64,000 nt of DNA, taken from NCBI GenBank assembly GCA_949825025.1, contig OX463778.1, forward strand, positions 24,485,551-24,549,550. Reading direction: 5' to 3'. The position numbers and the translations under genes are program-made. This stretch comes from Siphlonurus alternatus (Eukaryota > Arthropoda > Insecta > Ephemeroptera > Siphlonuridae). Shown here in pieces: positions 11,766-23,510 of this stretch (within the stretch, counting starts at the first letter, position 1; every line of letters starts with the position of its first letter). Under the pieces are notes generated by a model. The model ran no database searches and had not been told where the DNA came from. It saw nothing but the letters and a program-made list of their open reading frames with translations.

Positions 11766-11774
11766 CTCACATTG
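11766..11774. repeat. Right flanking direct repeat
   Basis: CTCACATTG is identical to 9229-9237. It abuts the outer end of the right arm. Confidence 0.65.
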
Positions 11775-14700
11775 TATATGTTGTATCATATAATAAAGAA
11801 CACCTGGTTGTATATTCTACGCTGACTATACGTTATACATATAATAGCATGTACTTCCTATTATATGTTCAGAAGCAAGGAAATGTATATTATAGCTTAT
11901 AAACAACATTTTTTAAAAGTAAAAATGTAAATATTTGTATTATAAAAATGTACATATATATTAAGTCAAAAATACATTTCTTTTTCATGTTTTATAATAC
12001 ACTACAGTAAAATTATGGAAATTTGTTATTACTCTTTGCATGTTTTAAGGTTAATTTTACAAATTTATTCATATAACTTTAACTAAATCATATATATAGT
12101 AAGCTATTATTATAATAATAAATAAAAAAAAATCATTTTTTTTAATTTTGTTAAAACGTTTCTAGACAAAGTTTGCTGTTCTTCTCATGGTAATTCGGTT
12201 ACTCTAACACGCTTTTGTTTTCATATCCTACATAACAGGCCGTACGTTACTCGAGAGTGAGTTAGCACTTTGCTGCTTGATATGCCAGCTCGGACATACA
12301 TACACCCTTCGTGAATTGTGAATGTATGAAAACATGCAGCGAGATTTACATTTTACACCAACATGAGTAATGCGTGCATATCTCTCTCTCTGCTTGCATT
12401 ATGGTACTACACTAAAATATTTAAAAGTTACGTTTTTAATAACTTATTACCAATTTGGGGCGAAGCACTAGAAATAATTTAATATTTATTGATATTTAAG
12501 TGCCACTCTGAATATATAAAGTGAAGTCTTTTCAAATTTACACATAGAAGCAAAATAATTGCATTTATAACTGAGGTATTAAATTTGTGAAAATATCATT
12601 TGTTTCTTGGTTTATTTTAAACAATCTTTAGATATACAGCAAAGTTAATAAAATCAAAGTATTTTAATTTTACATTCCTATAATTAAATTTTTGTAATAA
12701 AAATTATAAGAATGTTATAATTTTATTTTACTTTACTATTATGAAATTCATATTTTTATACATACAATACAAAATTAAAAATTATATCTAACTCGTAAAA
12801 CGTAATATTAAAATCAATGTCGTATTGAAGATCATTATTTGCCGTATCGAAGTTCGAAATTAACTCAAAGAGACATTCCCTCTTAAAAAAAAAAAAAAAA
12901 AAAAAAAATCAATGGGGGAAAAAAACTTCCAGTAAAATGTCTGAATTGAATCTTTATTAAAAGCCATTTTTTTATAACATGGAAATAAAATAAAGAAAAT
13001 GTTATAAGATTGATTAAATTTTAGAAGAAATAAAATTAAAGTTATTTATTTTATTTAATATTATGAATATTTTTTTTTAAATAAAAAAATTCTTTAATAT
13101 ATATTACGACTTATGACAAATTTTTTACAAGTTTTGATTGTTGAAAAATGTAAAAAAATATATTAGTTATATTACTCAAAGTTTTTCATTTTTGTGTCAT
13201 TTGTACATAATTATAAAAAGCAAAAAAGAGAAGAAGCAACATATTAAATTAATATGAAAAGAAAAAATATAGTATGAAGAATTTAAGAATGTAATTTGAA
13301 TCAGTTGAAAGAAAATATTCCAGCCACTTCTCGGCGAATCTAAAAAGATTTTCAGTCAATCGAGAAAGAGTGGCACTACTGGAGTTGTTGGGGGGGGGGG
13401 AGTTTCTGTCGTATTGTGGAGAACACAAAGCACTCGGAATCAAGACATCAAGCGAAGCGAGAAGATCTCCTTCTGCTTTCTCAACACGAAAAATTATCGC
13501 GGACAATTAAATAAAAAACAATTTAATCCTAATTTACTATATATAATTATTTCATCTAAAAAATATCACTTTCATTTTTTTTAAATTGTATTTTGATTGT
13601 AATTATATCAAAGTAAAGAAAAAATAAAAAAAGAAATTTTAAATAAAATTGCTTCCTGTCTAATTACTCTAATTATAAAATGGAAATTTTATAAAAAAAC
13701 GTTGATCATTATTAGTTTTTTATTATATAATGACCAGAATATTTTCCTCTTTACATCTTGATAAGTTTATGAAATTGTATTAAGTTGAATATATATTTGA
13801 ATTGTCTGTAAATTTTATGGTATATAACATTATTTAATTTTGTTTGCATGTTTCCTGATATTTGTATTTTGTATATATACCCCAGAGAGGCCATTTTCAT
13901 TCTATATAAACATCGTTATTACTTACAATTGCTCACAAAGTCTCTGCATACAAAAAAATAAATTTAATGGTTATATAGCCTAGAGCAAAATGCAAAATCG
14001 TGAATGAAGTTATAACAAGCTATACAGAAAAATAAAGTTTAGAATTTATATCATGGACGTATTATATTATGGTTTACGTTTAGCTTCTAGCAGTTGGTTA
14101 CAAAGCTGTGAATGCAGCAGCATTTAGAAAAAGTATGAATAAATAATAATCCACATGCTCATATAAAATCTGGTGCTTGTGGTTTAAACAAACTTGCTGT
14201 TTTACATAAAATATATCAAACTTAATTTAAAAACAAATTACTGTAACTGCATTTTAATTTTTAGGCTATCAATAAGAAAATTAACATTTATACATTGTTT
14301 AAAAGAGCAAAAATAATAACAGAGATATAAATGTGTTATTTTATAACATAATAAATAGAAAAAAAAATGCAATTTAAAAAAAAGTGAGTAAAATTATGAA
14401 AAATTAAGACTATCGATAAACATATTTGCAAGTGTCAACATTTGCCTGCAAATTTGTACGCGCTGTTGTAATTGCAAGTATCTATTTGATAGGGTTTAGT
14501 AAAAAGTTTGGCTTTTTTTTTTTTTTTTTAAAATTTAGCCTCTATTGCAATTTTTGTTGCAGTACTCCGTATCGCTATAAGAAAATCAAACCAGCTGAAA
14601 ATTTAATAGTCCTTTCAATAACAATACATTATATTTTACACTCCAATTGTGAACTGATTCCTCGCATTTTATATTATACATTAATCACTACGTTTACATG

Positions 14701-15762
14701 ACATCAGTATTTAATACAAATCCGTTGTCAGCGCCTCATAAGAAACGTTATTTAATGAATGTAAGAATGTTACAATCTAGAACTTCCAATATGAACATTG
14801 CATATAATTTTTGTCTACAAAAGCCTTACAATTTTTGAATAACTAGTAGTGAGTGATATGCCCAACCATTCAAAATTACTAAACATGCAAATAGTCATGA
14901 ATGCTGGGAATGTTGTAGTGCAGATATTCATTCTGTATATTCTCACAACACAATGCACGAGCTTGCGGCTCACATGAACGCGGAATGTTAGAAGTTATAC
15001 GTCGTGTTTAGCCACATCAAACATGACTGATGGCGATTACAGGCCAGTAAATACAGCTTTGCCGCTTAAACAACATGCTCAAAGCAATGTCACAGACAGT
15101 GTTTATGACGAGACGGGATATTGTCATATGTTTATAAACGACTATGGTTTTAGATTTGTAAATTAGTTACAAAAGCAATATGTCTAAAATTCTGAGATCA
15201 AACATAATGAAACATACTTCTATGTCAATTTCTCAAAGTTAGTTACAGAAAATGTTGAGTAAAATAATATTTCATCATATACAAACATTCTGTATCAACG
15301 TATTATGTATGTTTCGTAATATACTAATTAATGTTAATTCGAATTCCTTTGATTATCCATAAATAATATATGATTATGTCTGCGATGTGCATGGCATGTA
15401 TTAAATTTTAATTAATTTTGTTTTTATTACTACAATTTTATTTTTTTTTAATTTGAAATTATTGAAGGTATTAATGTAAAAATAGTTTAATAATCCTATT
15501 GTCTCCTTGTTTAGTATATCTTGCAATAAACTAATTATGTAATTTAGATTTACGTTCCTTCTTCTCGATCGAGCTCCAAAAGCTCATTGGGGTCTAAACT
15601 ATCTATTATCACTAAAAAAATTGTAATATGTCCAAAATTGATGAAATAATAATAATAAAACAAAAAAAAATACATAACGTGAATAAGTTGTTGTGAAATT
15701 CTATTGAGTTCGTACATTATAATTTAAAAAAAATAGCCACAAATAAAGTAGTACACCTGCAA
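11775..15762. other. Long AT-rich stretch, no supported gene
   Basis: The stretch holds homopolymer runs (for example A-rich near 12890) and a slightly GC-richer patch at 13320-13500 with an 85-codon minus frame. That frame has a G/C homopolymer inside it, no splice support and no recognisable domain. Nothing else stands out. Confidence 0.4.
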
Positions 15763-15893
15763 GGGGGGTATTCAAATACCGCCAATTAAGAATTTCCGTG
15801 AAGTTACGTAAGAAATTAACATGTATTTCCTATGCTCAAGTCTTCCGTAACTTTACGCAAATTGTTAATTGGCGTTATTTGTATACACCCCTG
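15763..15893. mobile_element. Short palindromic element
   Basis: GGGGTATTCAAATACCGCCAATTAA at the left pairs with TTAATTGGCGTTATTTGTATACACCCC at the right, and a CCGTGAAGTTACG-type block pairs further in (CCGTAACTTTACG). The total is about 131 bp with a loop of about 30. Only one copy is seen in the window. Confidence 0.6.
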
Positions 15894-15949
15894 AGACCAA
15901 ACTTATAAAAAGTAAGAAGATTTCTCTCCGATATTAAAATTTTGAAATA

Positions 15950-16262
15950 AATAGACGGTACAAGCGCATTTCATTTACCGTCATTAAATTTTTTTTATGA
16001 CGTAACATGATGAATAAAATGTAAATTTTCCTTTTTTTACGTTTAGTAATTCATATAATTATATACATGTCGCCCTGTGATTGGCTATTGATGACGTCAC
16101 GGTTGTCCCGTCAGGTTGTACCACCCTAATTCAGATATTTTATACATTTTTTTTAAAATGAGTTCCCGCACTTCAAAAAATCTGAAAAAAATTCAGAAAA
16201 TCATATTTTTATGTAAACTTTTCTAATTATGAAATAAAAAAATGCAACCATTATTGTCTATT
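15950..16262. mobile_element. Foldback element related to family D
   Basis: The ends match imperfectly: AATAGACGGTACAAGCGCATT at the left, and the complement of AAATGCAACCATTATTGTCTATT at the right. The right half has the family D layout (CACTTCAAAAAATCTGAAAAA ... ATTCAG). The centre carries GTGATTGGCTATTGATGACG followed by TCAC, an inverted CCAAT box next to a TGACGTCA site. GACGTCA also occurs in the 22.1 and 63.3 kb elements, and GTGATTGGCTAT recurs in the 55.9 kb one. Confidence 0.5.
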
Positions 16263-18589
16263 TTATATATAGCAAATTCAGTAAGAAATTCTTGTTGTGG
16301 GGGATAAATTCACATTAATTAAGAGAATTCAAATAATAATTATCAATATTCCTCAGATTATTGATCTGACTAGTACTACTATAGTATTAGGACCGTGGTC
16401 AGACACAGATGTTACGTTAATTTTTTAACATCAAATTACATCATGTAATTACAGAGTTTCTGAGATAAAGTAATTAAATTACAATAATTTCACACGTCTA
16501 GAGATCGAAACTGATAGTGAAAATTTTCAACGTAATTACGAAATACCATCAATACTGTGTAATTCTAAAAGATATACTTATCTCCTTGTATATGTTAACA
16601 TGTAACTTAGCGGTACAGTTGGGTACACTATTTTAAAAGTGATAGTAATTTTCCTCACGTCCGCACATGTTACAAGTGTGAGGTCAGGATTAAAGAGGGG
16701 AGAGATGACCAGCACAGTAATTAGGGATTCTGCTCCACCGTAGAGGGTATATACTGTAGACCAGAGTACTAACAACCCCCTCAGGCTAAATTACAATATA
16801 AAAATTATAAGAAATGTTGAAACTAGTTCACTTTGCTATAGCAAGTTTGGAACATGATTAGCTTGTAATGAGATTTACATGAAATTTAATTAGATTTAAA
16901 TAAATACTAATTTCTTCATGTGGCATGACATAATCTAAAATACGTTATACTGTATCTAATATTGTATAGTGCCTTATATATCAAAGCTAAAGTCATGTCT
17001 TTGTACAAATTTAAATTCACGTTTCATACGTACTAAAAGGAGAAGGGGGGAAAGAAAGATTAAACTGAAACATAAAAGATTAAAAGAGAGGATTAAAAAA
17101 CAAGGAGAAAGTTAGGATTATAATGACGAGTATACAATATTAATACCATATAGATTACCAGTTTTTGTTTTTTAACGTATAAATGGACAAACTTTATAAA
17201 CGCTTTAAAGCTTTGTAACAAATAATACAACTTATATATTCTTTGTAAATTACTCCTCACTTGATGTTACATTAAAGTTATGAAAGATAAAAATTCATCT
17301 GTGTATTTTTTTTTTCTTTTGTTTTTCTCTCGCTTTATTTACTATTCTTCTCGTTGTTTGGTGAAGGAGATGTAGTAGTGGGAGTAGGATTTTTTTTTTT
17401 TAACGAGCGGTTGCCGCCGCTACTCCTCTTACTCTCTCCACCGCCAAATGTTTTAATGAGCTTCGCAAACTTGATGGTAATACGTGTGGCATACATGGGA
17501 AAAAATAACGTTGTGGAGAGGAGAAAACATTACAAGAGCATAATACATCAAGCGTTTTTTGTTTTGTTTGTTAATCATCATCATACATTTTAAATCCTTA
17601 GGTCTTCAATTAAATGATAAATAAATTTGAATGAACGTAAATCCTTGTTTAAAATGTCATTTAAAATAATGTAAAGACTTTATGTAACACAGTTTAAACA
17701 CGCAAGCAGTATATGTTTTTTTCATCTGGTTGTTGTGTTTGTAGAGTATTTTTTTTTTATAATGGTTTAATGAATATTAGTGAAATATCAACAGTTTATA
17801 TTTAAAAATGAATGTTGACTGCTAAACTATAAATGTTAATTGAATATATATTTAACAAGTATAAAAATATGTCTCATATCACATTTAAATATTTAACTGA
17901 CCTTTCAAAATATAACTTTTTTTTGCTAGGTGAAATATTTAATATAAATATATATTTTAAATAAAATAAAAATTTCAATTCATATTATTTCCAAATTATC
18001 CAAAATATCATCTCTAAAGAAGAATGATTTTTTTAAAGAAACACGACGTAATTGCGCATTTATTTGCTGTAAAATCGTATGACAGCCAGCTTTGTTGACT
18101 CCATGATTTAATTCATAATCGCAAGTAAATTCAATTTTAAATGTAAATTTTACGTAAATAATACGAAAGCCGGACATCACTGCAATCCGTTTCCCCATGT
18201 AAATCCACCTTTAACAGTGTAATAAAATCTTTCCTGCGTATCAACTAAAGAATGCTGTCTTATTATTTTTTTTATAGACTGCTCGTAAATTAACATTGTA
18301 ACACATGGTTCGATCCAAACATGCAGGATAGCTATATATATTTCTATACTATAACTTGATTACACTACCTTGTTCACCACAACACAATGCCATTATGTGG
18401 TCTTATAATTGAATGATCTTGAGAATTGCCCGAGGAGGCATCATTCAAACAGTCTCAAATTTAAAGGTCAGTATCAAGCATTTTCTAATAATTAACTATG
18501 ACGTCTTGAGTCATTCTTTCGTAAGTTTAACATTAAATTTACAGAAGTACTTTAAAATACGACTGTTGATTCTTGACTGATTCAATGTT
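16263..18589. other. AT-rich stretch, no supported gene
   Basis: Short frames at 16578, 17354 and 17980 lack domains and splice context. Purine-rich DNA near 17030-17110 gives a Lys/Arg-rich frame without a start codon. Confidence 0.45.
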
Positions 18590-18757
18590 ATGGTGCATCA
18601 GGGACATAAGAAAAATGACGCGAAGAAATCCCTAAGGAAGAAAGAACTCAATAAAATAGACAAACATAGCCTGCTGAGAAAGATACAAGAAAGAAGAAGA
18701 ATTAAAAGGGCGATAAAGTTTGAAAGTTTGGATATAAGGAAAGTAAAGGAGAGGTGA
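18590..18757 (+). CDS. Candidate 55-codon small ORF, basic protein
   Basis: ATG at 18590 runs to TGA at 18755-18757, with an in-frame TGA just upstream of the start. The peptide begins MVHQGHKKND and is Lys/Arg-rich with regularly spaced Leu and Ile (LLRKIQERRRIKRAI), so an amphipathic basic helix is possible. No family is recognised. Purine-rich DNA tends to give such frames by chance, and there is no promoter or splice support, so this is a weak call. A donor-like CAG|GTAAGG follows at 18836. Confidence 0.2.
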   Translation: MVHQGHKKNDAKKSLRKKELNKIDKHSLLRKIQERRRIKRAIKFESLDIRKVKER

Positions 18758-19247
18758 TTTTTTTTATTTTAACGATCCATAAACACAATAAGAATGTCTA
18801 TACAAAAAAGGGCAAACGAGAATAAAGGTCAGGTAAGGTTATATTCTTCTGTAACAATATAATATAAAGAAAAATTTTCTTATATTGGAATAAACATCTT
18901 AGATTTAATTTAAAGTTTTATGATTGACATCAAATTTAAAAAAAAAATGTAATTTAATTTTCATCAAAATTAAATAATAAAATTATATCTATTATAATTA
19001 AATGTCGTTCATATCTATAATAAAACTAAAATTTTATGTCAAATTTTCAGTCAATTAAGTAAAAAAGAGAGTATAATTTTTGGCATTGGGAATAGTGAAT
19101 GAATGTAATTTGCTACATTGAAATAAGAAAAGTTGATTCTGCTTACTCGAAGATGGTGAGAGTGCTCTGGTAATTGGATTCATCGGCGAGGGAGGACGCC
19201 TCAAGGGTCGACAGAACACATTACTTAAAGTAGTAAGGAGTCACAGG
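18758..19247 (+). other. Mixed stretch with an open but start-less frame
   Basis: A frame of about 45 codons without ATG spans roughly 19140-19300 and reads through a GC-richer patch (GESALVIGFIGEGGRLKG). It runs into the repeat below. There is no splice evidence. Confidence 0.2.
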
Positions 19248-19310
19248 CCTTACAGTCAAATTGAGTTATATAGTACCACCGGAAATAGCTGGAAATAATG
19301 CACGTTTTTT
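19248..19310 (+). repeat. Short dispersed repeat, copy 1
   Basis: TTACAGTCAAATTGAGTTA followed by an ACCGGAAATAGCTGG-type block. Related copies lie at 22930-22990 (TTACAGTCAAAGTAA ... GCCGGAAGCAGCCGGAAG) and 34372-34440 (ATACAGTCAAATTAAGTTA ... AACCGGAAGTAACCGG). The repeat boundaries are unclear. Confidence 0.45.
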
Positions 19311-21589
19311 TACTTTATTTCCAATCTGAGAGAGTGCGCTCACACAATTTGAAACTCTCTGATTTGCAGTGTTATAAGTTTATACAACTTACTCAATATC
19401 AAAATAATAGAGGTGCATAATTATTATGCAACAATGGTAGTTAAGATGAACTGACTGTGATTTGATATTAAACAAGTTGTATGCATATATACTGAAAACT
19501 TCAAACTGAAATATTAAAGAAGAAAATGTAATTTAAAAAATCATAAGAAATACATAATTTTAATGTTTTACGGAAAATTCGAAATTAATCCGATGAAAAC
19601 TTTCATGGAGTGCAGCAATTAAAAACAAAAATCGTATTTACAATGTCATTATCACTCACAAGAAACACCATTTATATTTGCTACATGGAGAAATTAAATT
19701 TTCAAGCAATTATTTAATTGATTGAGTTTTTTAATATTCGTAGTTACATAGTAAGAGATGAGTAACACTTTAACCAAATTTTCAAGATTTTAGTACCTGT
19801 AACAAATCGATCGTAATCCTCATATCACCTACGTTTAATTAAAAAGTGAGCAAGGATTTTCTGTGGAATTATGAACGTTATCAACATACGACAAAAAGTC
19901 CATACTCTAAATCCGGATCAGCTTTTACTTTGAGCGATATATCTGTGGAAGAGAGCTACAAAATTTCTAGAGAGCATAAACAAGCTATAACAGGACGACA
20001 GCCATCCTCTCATGTCTATTTTAAATCATAGTACAAGATTCAATAGATACGTTTAAATTTTTGTAATGATAATTTCAATACCGAACTGACAATGATGTCT
20101 CAAATCGAAACAGACGCTCCATGTAAACGCAGTCTCAATGATCTCCACCGTGGACCAAAGAGGTTGAAAGCTTCACTGTAATAATACACTTAACGTCTCT
20201 TCAAGGACTTCTTGACACCATGCACTCAAGCTAGTCGACATAAGAAGAAATTCAGTTATTTTTTCAAACGTGTTTCCCAAAAAGTGTAAATGCTATAGAA
20301 ATTCGTTTATGAAATATTCTTCCTTAAAAGACAGTCCCTCAGTATGCTAGAAATGTATTAAATTTAAAAAAAAATTAAATGAAGAAATTAATTTCTAAAA
20401 TGTCTTATTCTTAAAATACTTTACTGAAAGAAAATTTAATACACATATTTGACGTGTATCGCAAATTATTTATTATATTATTTTTAAGTTAAGACGTTGC
20501 TGCAATTGCTATTGAAAGAATTCAAAGGCAATTGAATGAATGAGACAAATGTTTCTGGCATGTAATGACAAGTCATCTATATATAAAGTAGGACAAAATG
20601 ATTCAAGATGTCATCTGTTAATGATGTTTTACAACTGATGTTGAAGATGGTCTCTCACATGAAAAGACTATTCTGATGTTTGATGATTCTTCACAGTTTG
20701 TGTGATATTTGCTGAATACTACTGAACAGTAAAACCAAATTAACTATCTTGGAGCCGAACAAAGATTTAAACAGAATGCTGCAGAACTTTTAAAGCTTTT
20801 AAAATTTCCTCCTGTCTACTTCAAATGTACAACTTTTTTATTACTGCCATTAAAAATAGAGACCGTAAAAAAAAACTGACAGACGACGCCTTTCTTACTT
20901 CAGTACATTACTGCAGCGTAGAATTCGTTGCCAATTTCTTGAAATTCACAAGAAGTTACCTGGAAATGTAATTTTTCCTTTGAAATGAAAAAAAAAAAAA
21001 AAAAAGACAACTTTAATTTCTTTCCTTTTGAGTTTAACCATTATATATAATTATATATTATAACAAAATTTATATCATTAACTTTTATTACATCGTTTCA
21101 CAAAATGAAGACATTAAAAATGTTTACATATTTTATATAATATATATTTACATATATTATGTATTTATGTAAAATTATACACTTTAAAAGGTATAAGATT
21201 TAAGCGAGTCTCATTTACATTTGAGTGTCCGCATTCAAAGTGAATTTACATGATTGTGTAGGAAACGACTCGATATAATTTGTTGGCTTTATTGCAGTTT
21301 TCTTTCTACCATTTTTCTTGTAAGGATGAATTTATCTTGTAGTGATAATTTCAAATAAAAAAACATAATCTCATTATACATTAAGGATGAACTCTTACGT
21401 TAGAAACACGATGCATTAAATTTCATCTTAACTTTTAGCAAGCATGTGAAGTTTTTGGAGGTAAAAATACGTAATAACATGTTAGGACTTGTTTAAAGAT
21501 GAGATGAGAAGGAACATTTTTATGGTGTATTTACCAATGCAGAGCACATGCGCCAAAATCACTATATTAATAATATCCATGTAACTACG
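19311..21589. other. AT-rich stretch without a gene
   Basis: A 61-codon frame at 19846 has ordinary composition but no splice or homology support. Nothing else is seen. Confidence 0.45.
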
Positions 21590-21907
21590 CCTTTACACGC
21601 GTTGCGGAAGGTATGTGCGCGGTGGTGATTTGCAGTGCAGTAAAGATTGCGGGACGTTTGAGTGGCGTTTAATGCCGAGGCTTAAAGCCAGCAGGTAGTC
21701 TGGCTGAGTTTCCATTGGTCCGAACTGCCACAAATCTCGCTCTAAATGGCCTCTTAACATACAGCAGCATTCCCCGCAAGCTTTGTCTGTGGAATCTTGG
21801 TGCACGTGGTGGGACAGGTACGAAAATCGATATGTTAGCCAGAATTGTGGCTGATGGGTTTTAATTAACATACGAGGGTAATCAAAAATGAACATAAACC
21901 AATTCAA
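21590..21907. other. GC-rich patch open on both strands
   Basis: About 300 bp of clearly higher GC. A 104-codon minus frame (21593-21907, with a Cys cluster GECCCM and a PPRTYLPQRV end) is antiparallel to a 66-codon plus frame without ATG (about 21675-21864). The plus strand also has donor-like AAG|GTATGT (21610) and CAG|GTACG (21815). No family is recognised. Exon, decayed transposon gene or enhancer are all possible. Confidence 0.25.
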
Positions 21908-22080
21908 AAAATAAGAACATTTAGTTCAAAGTGTCTCTCTGCACCATGAGGAACGATCATTTAAGTTTAAAATGAAATAAATTTTATTGGGTATTTGATC
22001 CATCCAGTTTTCAAAGAATTTATAATATTATTTAATATGATAAATATCTTCAAATTCAAGAATTCAATATTTTTTGTTCT

Positions 22081-22305
22081 ATGGAGTATCGACATCGACC
22101 TCATTTTTTTTATTATTATTATTATTGTAGAAATTGATGGAGGGTCCTATTCTTTTCTTAAGGAGAGGCGCCTCGTGACGTCACAAAAAGGACTTTCAGT
22201 ATTTTTTTAAAAATACTTCCAGGGCTGTAAAAAATCTTTAAAAAATCAGGGTAACATAACTTTGCATTTCTACAGTAAAAAAAAAATTGAGGTTGATACT
22301 CCATT
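22081..22305. mobile_element. Foldback element related to family D
   Basis: The left end ATGGAGTATCGACATCGACC pairs with the right end GGTTGATACTCCAT. The left arm differs mainly by a six-base tandem duplication (CGACAT). The centre has GGCGCC next to CGTGACGTCAC. The right half (GGACTTTCAGTATTTTTTTA, CTTCCAGGGCTGTAAAAAATC) aligns with family D. The size is about 225 bp. Confidence 0.6.
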
Positions 22306-22929
22306 GTCTCAAGTATAATTAGAAACATATATATAGGATTGTTTCATTTTTCTTTTACATAGTTTTACTGTGAGTCAAGTAGTATTATATTATATACATT
22401 TACAGTTGTAATTATATTCTAGAACATTTGTTTACTTTTGCTACCACAAAAAAGTGCGTGAATAATTTTTATTCATTAAATTTTTAATCTTCTTTATAAA
22501 ATACAATATTAAATAACGCTAGTATTGAACAACTTTTAATCATATGTTATATTTTATCTGACGTCATACATAATTTAGAAATAAATGAATATTTATATAT
22601 GGTGTTTTTTTTTAAGACCATGCGGAAAGATTAAATCTTCAGCAAGAAGCATAAAGAGAATTAATATGCTCATGCATTGTAAAAAACTTGATCTATTTGT
22701 AATTTGTGCATATGGGTCACATAAATATTCAATTTAATTCATTTGTTTTATAAACTTTTTCTTCGTGATATATTACATTTACTATATAAATATACGCAAC
22801 ATTATACAAACGTTATTTTACTTTATTTTACTTTAGATGAAAAGTTTAATAATATTTTATACTTTAATTAAACTAGGGGTTTATCATTAAATACCTAAAA
22901 GCTTAATAAATTCTATTAATATATCATAC
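22306..22929. other. AT-rich stretch, nothing supported
   Basis: No gene, RNA or repeat is recognised here. Confidence 0.5.
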
Positions 22930-22990
22930 AAGATTACAGTCAAAGTAATTTGAATTTCCCGCCGGAAGCAGCCGGAAGTGCACGGTTTAT
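22930..22990 (+). repeat. Short dispersed repeat, copy 2
   Basis: Shares TTACAGTCAAA and the tandem CCGGAAG words with the copies at 19248 and 34372. Confidence 0.4.
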
Positions 22991-23152
22991 GACCTCTCTG
23001 CTCGTTTTTCATGTCTAAAACATTGAAAAATGGTCACGTTTGGAGAACTGAGTCTCATTTTATAATAATTTTTTTATGCTTTCAGCTACTTTCGGTGGAA
23101 TTTATTTAAATTAATTTTACTATATAGGTAGATTCACAAGTTAATAAAGCTT

Positions 23153-23506
23153 GTGTGTATAAATGCATTATGGAAGACTGCCCAACAAGAAACAGCTAGA
23201 GATAGACTATATAACATAGTACACAGTTTACGTTGTCGCAAGTGTCACAACATTGAATATATTGCAGACACGTCAGTAGGGGAACATATGGGAGACATCA
23301 CCAACAAGATAGTTGGCTACTTTAGTCAAGGTTACGAAGAAAGTCTCGGGATTGAACTCCGGCCAGAGAGTATACGTTTGAATAATGTCCGGGAGAAGAA
23401 GAAGGTTGATGGTTCAACTTACCGGTCACGGCCGCGGGAGGCGCCGGGCTCAGGCGCCTTTCTCGGGCGCCGTCACAATCAAACGAGAGAGCTGATGAAG
23501 ATGTAG
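23153..23506 (+). other. 117-codon frame of normal complexity, uncertain
   Basis: The frame opens at 23153 and ends TAG at 23504-23506. The peptide is of balanced composition (for example DTSVGEHMGDITNKIVGYFS) and unlike the low-complexity frames elsewhere. The C-terminal 30 residues come from a GC-rich block. I recognise no family, and no splice acceptor is obvious upstream. The 3' part conflicts with a minus-strand splice donor at 23422 (next entry), so at most one reading is right. Confidence 0.2.
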
Positions 23507-23510
23507 AAAT
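23423..23510 (-). other. Candidate minus-strand non-coding first exon
   Basis: Read on the minus strand, a GC/CpG-rich block containing GGCGCC palindromes ends GTGACCG|GTAAGT, a strong donor. There is no ATG in the block, so it would be 5' untranslated. The upstream limit is unknown. Only the donor and base composition support this. Confidence 0.25.

Noticed and set aside
11387..11902. 171-codon plus frame of repeated RVFCP, the longest ORF in the window
   Set aside because: Same cause: the inverted copy of the 15-bp array. It has no start context or real domain.
13249..13506. 85-codon minus frame
   Set aside because: It spans a ten-base G/C homopolymer and ends in AT-rich low-complexity residues. 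No support.
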